Below are positions 63,863-64,000 of a stretch of DNA of 64,000 nucleotides, piece by piece (within the stretch, counting starts at the first letter, position 1; each line of letters opens with the position of its first letter). The stretch lies in NCBI RefSeq assembly GCF_947494875.1, contig NZ_CANLWM010000006.1, positions 331,340-395,339 of the forward strand, given 5' to 3'. Origin of the DNA: an uncultured Williamsia sp. (GTDB lineage Bacteria > Actinomycetota > Actinomycetes > Mycobacteriales > Mycobacteriaceae). The notes beneath the pieces were generated by a model. It saw nothing but the letters and a program-made list of their open reading frames with translations, was not told the origin of the DNA and did not search any database. The position numbers and the translations under genes are program-made.

Positions 63863-63938
63863 CCGCACGCTCGGCGACGGGTTTCGGCCCACTCGACGGA
63901 GAGTTTCGGCCCGCTCGGCGGTGAGTTTTGGCCCAGTG
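63863..63938. repeat. 22-bp tandem repeat array (family A), about 3.5 units
   Basis: Units 63863-63884, 63885-63906 and 63907-63928, plus a partial unit, follow the same 22-nt consensus as the array at 27156. The second and third read CGGCCCACTCGACGGAGAGT(TT) and CGGCCCGCTCGGCGGTGAGT(TT). The array starts with the first base after the cobF stop codon. Confidence 0.8.
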
Positions 63939-64000
63939 ATACTCGAGGGGCCTGGTTCGTGGGTCGGTCTGGCTCATTTTGGCCCTGACACCACCCGGTG

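Overview
The window is high-GC DNA, dense with genes on both strands, from a mycolic-acid-type actinomycete (Mycobacteriales, most like Gordonia, Williamsia or their relatives; the genus cannot be fixed from this sequence). The evidence is a furA-katG pair with a mycobacterial-type promoter, a LysX lysyl-PG synthase/lysyl-tRNA synthetase fusion, a UfaA1-DUF1295 lipid-methylation pair, a haemophore-related protein, a DUF4185 (arabinanase-type) secreted protein, an Rv0909/Rv0910-like toxin-antitoxin pair, and many apparently leaderless genes with a -10 hexamer exactly 7 nt before the start codon.

Layout. 1-7.9 kb: 3' part of an Old Yellow Enzyme gene, a small membrane protein, a fused two-module ABC exporter, and furA-katG. 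8.0-12.5 kb: a compositionally different patch with a broken NfeD-like remnant, an ECF41-type sigma factor, two NmrA-like reductase paralogues, a membrane protein and about 0.7 kb without a convincing gene. 12.5-17.8 kb: a lipoprotein, a haemophore-related protein, and an aliphatic amidase system (amiE divergent from amiB-like AAA+, MarR and amiC-like genes). 17.8-24 kb: cell-envelope genes (DUF4185, a GT39-like membrane glycosyltransferase, a GT2-GtrA fusion) and an APC permease. 24-29.6 kb: ADP-ribosylglycohydrolase, DUF5994, type II NADH dehydrogenase and a KimA-like transporter. 29.8-36.2 kb: lysX, a hydrolase, a fatty-acid methyltransferase and DUF1295. 36.3-44.2 kb: a Tat-exported phosphatase, a FUSC transporter, a small secreted protein, two SGNH hydrolases and a P450. 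44.5-52 kb: an SDR, an MBL hydrolase, a toxin-antitoxin-like pair split by a lipase, a VWA protein and a decayed NRPS-like protein. 52-64 kb: type III glutamine synthetase with a GlnR-like box, a LysR/MFS pair, tRNA-Arg(CCT), a secreted glycoside hydrolase, a pyruvyltransferase-like gene, glutathione peroxidase with a DMT transporter, an SDR and cobF.

Features that stand out are: (i) the amidase locus, which combines a Pseudomonas-style AmiB ATPase with an AmiC/MarR regulator pair; (ii) the antitoxin-lipase-toxin arrangement, with an ECF-type (SigE/SigH-like) promoter in front and a separate leaderless promoter for the toxin; (iii) short leaderless upstream ORFs whose stop codon overlaps the next gene's start; (iv) three families of intergenic tandem repeats (22, 21 and 79 bp), the 22-bp family at two loci 36 kb apart, both directly after stop codons; and (v) a stand-alone NRPS-derived protein that has lost every adenylation motif. 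No phage, insertion sequence, CRISPR array, rRNA or origin was seen. All calls come from reading the sequence; no database search was run.
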